A stretch of 64,000 nucleotides of DNA from Planctomycetota bacterium (GTDB lineage: Bacteria; Planctomycetota; Planctomycetia; Pirellulales; Pirellulaceae), in the NCBI GenBank assembly GCA_026692865.1, contig JAPLNI010000059.1, positions 1 to 64,000 on the forward strand, written 5' to 3'. The notes below the pieces were generated by a model, which was not told where the DNA came from, did no database searches, and saw only the letters and a program-made list of their open reading frames with translations. Below are positions 62,233-64,000 of the stretch, piece after piece. The position numbers were made by a program, and so were the translations under genes. Position 1 is the first letter of the stretch. The number at the start of each line of letters is the position of its first letter.

Positions 62233-64000
62233 ATGGCATTTCGATTCGATAAACTAACCGTTAAAGCGCAAGAAGCGATTGCCGAAGCCCAGAGCAAGGC
62301 GACTTCATTCGGTAACCCCGAGTTAGACAGTTTGCACGTGCTATGGGGATTATTGCAAGATCGCGATGGAGTCCCGCTTGCATTGCTGAAAAAAATTGGA
62401 GCGAATGTTGGCCAAATACAAGGCTTGATTGAAAGCGAGATGAATCGACTGCCGAAAACATCCGGCGGTCGCGCCCCGGGCGTTGGTCCTTCGCTGCAAT
62501 CGGCATTCGAAGCGGCCGCTGCACTTGCCGAAGGGATGAAGGACGAGTACTGCAGCACCGAGCATTTATTGCTTGCGATCTGCAAAACGGACAACAAGGC
62601 CGGAGCACTACTGAAGCTGCTTGGGATCAATGAGAAAGACCTTCTTCAAGGACTTCAGTCCGTTCGTGGAAGTGCACGCGTTACCGACCAAAACCCAGAA
62701 GGCAAATTTCAAGCACTCGAAAAGTACGGCATCGATCTTGTTGCCCAAGCCGCTAAAAGTAAGCTTGATCCAGTCATCGGACGTGACAATGAAATTCGCC
62801 GCGTGATTCAAGTCCTTTCACGCAGAACCAAAAACAATCCAGTCCTGATTGGAGAACCAGGCGTTGGCAAGACAGCTATCGCTGAAGGGCTTGCCGCACG
62901 AATTGTGCAAGGTGATGTGCCACAGAGTCTCAAGAATCGGCGACTTGTCGCGCTCGATATGGGTGCGTTAATCGCAGGTGCAAAATTTCGTGGCGAATTT
63001 GAAGAGCGACTCAAGGCAGTTCTTCGCGAAGTCAAAGAAGCCGATGGCGATGTGATTCTATTCATCGACGAACTGCACACGGTCATTGGCGCCGGAGCAG
63101 CCGAAGGGAGCAGTGACGCGGCAAATCTATTGAAGCCCGAACTTGCTCGCGGACAGTTGCGTTGCATCGGTGCAACGACACTCGACGAGTACCGTAAACA
63201 CATCGAAAAGGATGCCGCACTTGAGCGACGATTTCAACCGGTCTACGTTGGCGAGCCTTCGGTCGAAGATACGATCACGATTCTTCGTGGACTCAAGAGC
63301 CGTTATGAATCGCACCACGGAGTTAAAATTCGTGACTCGGCATTGGTAGCTGCTGCAAATCTTTCGGCACGCTATATCGCTGATCGTTTTTTGCCCGACA
63401 AGGCGATCGACCTCATGGACGAGGCTGCTTCGCGACTCGCTATGGAACGAGAAAGTGTCCCCGCCGAGATTGATCAGATTCAACGACGATTAAGACAGCT
63501 AGAACTTGCCCAGCGACAATTGAACGAAGAAGGCGACATAGCGACGGCGGGTTCGCTTGAAGATATCGAAGAGGAAATTGCCAAGCAACAGAAAGCCCTC
63601 GCGTCGCTTCGTGAACAATGGGAAGCGGAAAAGCTCGGTGTTTCTGGTGTGCAATCGATTCGGCTTGAACTAGAACAAACGGAATCACAATTCAAGTCGT
63701 TGGAAGTATCCATCAAGGAGAATCAATCGCTCGGTCGCGGTGTTCCAGAAGGAGACTACCAAAAGCTTTTTGAACTCGATCAAAAGCGTCGCAAACTTCG
63801 CACGCAAATGGAACAGGATGAAGAGGCTTCTTCGGGAGATGCTCAACCAGAAAAAGACAAGCCCAAGCACACGCAGCGACTCCTTCGAACGGAAGTCACC
63901 GCCGATGAAATCGCGACAGTGGTCTCTGTTTGGACCGGTGTCCCTGTAAGTCGCATGTTGGAGACCGAACGAGCCAAACTGTTGGTCATGGAAGAGCGGC
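62233..64000 (+). CDS. clpB: ClpB ATP-dependent disaggregase (5' part)
   Basis: 589 residues before the window end, start ATG 62233. Clp N-domain (about 1-150: [37 protein letters not shown]), AAA+ domain 1 with Walker [10 protein letters not shown] (207-215), Walker [14 protein letters not shown] and the conserved pore loop in [20 protein letters not shown], then the coiled-coil middle domain (about 400-530: [18 protein letters not shown]... [11 protein letters not shown]), and the start of the second AAA+ linker ([13 protein letters not shown]). The long middle domain distinguishes ClpB from ClpA/ClpC. It works with DnaK to resolubilise aggregates. No CIRCE or similar heat-shock operator is visible in the leader. 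Confidence 0.97.
   Translation, partial: MAFRFDKLTVKAQEAIAEAQSKATSFGNPELDSLHVLWGLLQDRDGVPLALLKKIGANVGQIQGLIESEMNRLPKTSGGRAPGVGPSLQSAFEAAAALAEGMKDEYCSTEHLLLAICKTDNKAGALLKLLGINEKDLLQGLQSVRGSARVTDQNPEGKFQALEKYGIDLVAQAAKSKLDPVIGRDNEIRRVIQVLSRRTKNNPVLIGEPGVGKTAIAEGLAARIVQGDVPQSLKNRRLVALDMGALIAGAKFRGEFEERLKAVLREVKEADGDVILFIDELHTVIGAGAAEGSSDAANLLKPELARGQLRCIGATTLDEYRKHIEKDAALERRFQPVYVGEPSVEDTITILRGLKSRYESHHGVKIRDSALVAAANLSARYIADRFLPDKAIDLMDEAASRLAMERESVPAEIDQIQRRLRQLELAQRQLNEEGDIATAGSLEDIEEEIAKQQKALASLREQWEAEKLGVSGVQSIRLELEQTESQFKSLEVSIKENQSLGRGVPEGDYQKLFELDQKRRKLRTQMEQDEEASSGDAQPEKDKPKHTQRLLRTEVTADEIATVVSVWTGVPVSRMLETERAKLLVMEER

Noticed and set aside
1-64000. tRNA, rRNA and riboswitch genes
   Set aside because: No cloverleaf-like or T-loop consensus in a usable context, and no large conserved RNA, was recognised by reading. 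A covariance search would be decisive.

Overview
The window looks like a chromosome segment of a planctomycete, most likely from the Pirellula/Rhodopirellula side of the phylum (Planctomycetota, Pirellulales). The evidence is the gene set: two clusters of the planctomycete families DUF1501, DUF1549/DUF1553 and planctomycete-type cytochrome c with CxxCH and CNAGACH motifs; a secreted sulfatase; dockerin-like and cadherin-like extracellular proteins; a redoxin/cytochrome c/copper monooxygenase fusion; and loose, short operons on both strands with moderate GC. No rRNA, tRNA or CRISPR array was recognised.

Layout. 0-5.6 kb: a sulfatase, then transposon debris (a 2.07 kb IS1634-type element with a dead transposase, and an IS4-type transposase fragment). 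5.6-11.0 kb: operon A (thioredoxin-like protein, DUF1549/DUF1553 cytochrome, DUF1501, WD40). 11-15 kb: a repeat-bearing spacer and a Tad-pilus group of three pseudopilin-like genes, one with a long Ala-Pro/Lys-Pro tail. 15.4-16.3 kb: a 0.59 kb deletion derivative of the first IS, lying against an integrase remnant. 16.5-24.6 kb: operon B (DUF1501, DUF1549/DUF1553, PPC-domain protein, cytochrome/WD40 protein), visibly richer in G/C at third positions than its surroundings and probably acquired. 25-28.4 kb: decayed dockerin and PAS-GGDEF genes and an alpha/beta hydrolase. 28.5-32.7 kb: the redoxin/cytochrome/copper-monooxygenase protein, folP, trxA and an HNH endonuclease. 32.9-36.2 kb: a very large secreted protein split by a frameshift. 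36.5-41.2 kb: hflX, endonuclease IV, a MoxR ATPase and a methyltransferase, separated by palindromic repeats. 41.2-43.4 kb: two tandem Flp pilins, a small membrane peptide, a prepilin peptidase and an AT-hook-like basic protein. 43.6-54.5 kb: a HemD-HemE fusion, envelope polysaccharide genes, dCTP deaminase, a LON-domain protein, a BshC-like protein with a glycosyltransferase, and an EVE protein. 54.5-64 kb: a giant extracellular endonuclease/phosphatase-like protein, a permease broken by an amber codon, two membrane or secreted planctomycete proteins, and the start of clpB.

How the genes work together. Operons A and B each combine a large secreted c-type-cytochrome-like protein with a secreted DUF1501 protein and WD40 or PPC partners; 4-base ATGA overlaps join several of the genes. 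They look like parallel extracytoplasmic systems, possibly for polymer processing, and their substrate cannot be read from sequence. The Flp pilins with the prepilin peptidase at 42 kb, and the TadE/TadG genes at 12-15 kb, supply the structural part of a Tad pilus; its ATPase and secretin are not in the window. The 45-54 kb block supplies surface-glycan synthesis.

The strongest points for a second look are: (1) REPIN-like pairs of GTAG-tagged hairpins whose stems differ by compensating changes; (2) a 39-bp element containing GCGAGTACTCGC, present three times; (3) a MITE-like derivative of a local IS; (4) the TadE with a rigid AP/KP tail; (5) the HemD-HemE fusion; and (6) an unusually high number of genes broken by a single stop or frameshift, which may be real decay or consensus errors in the assembly.
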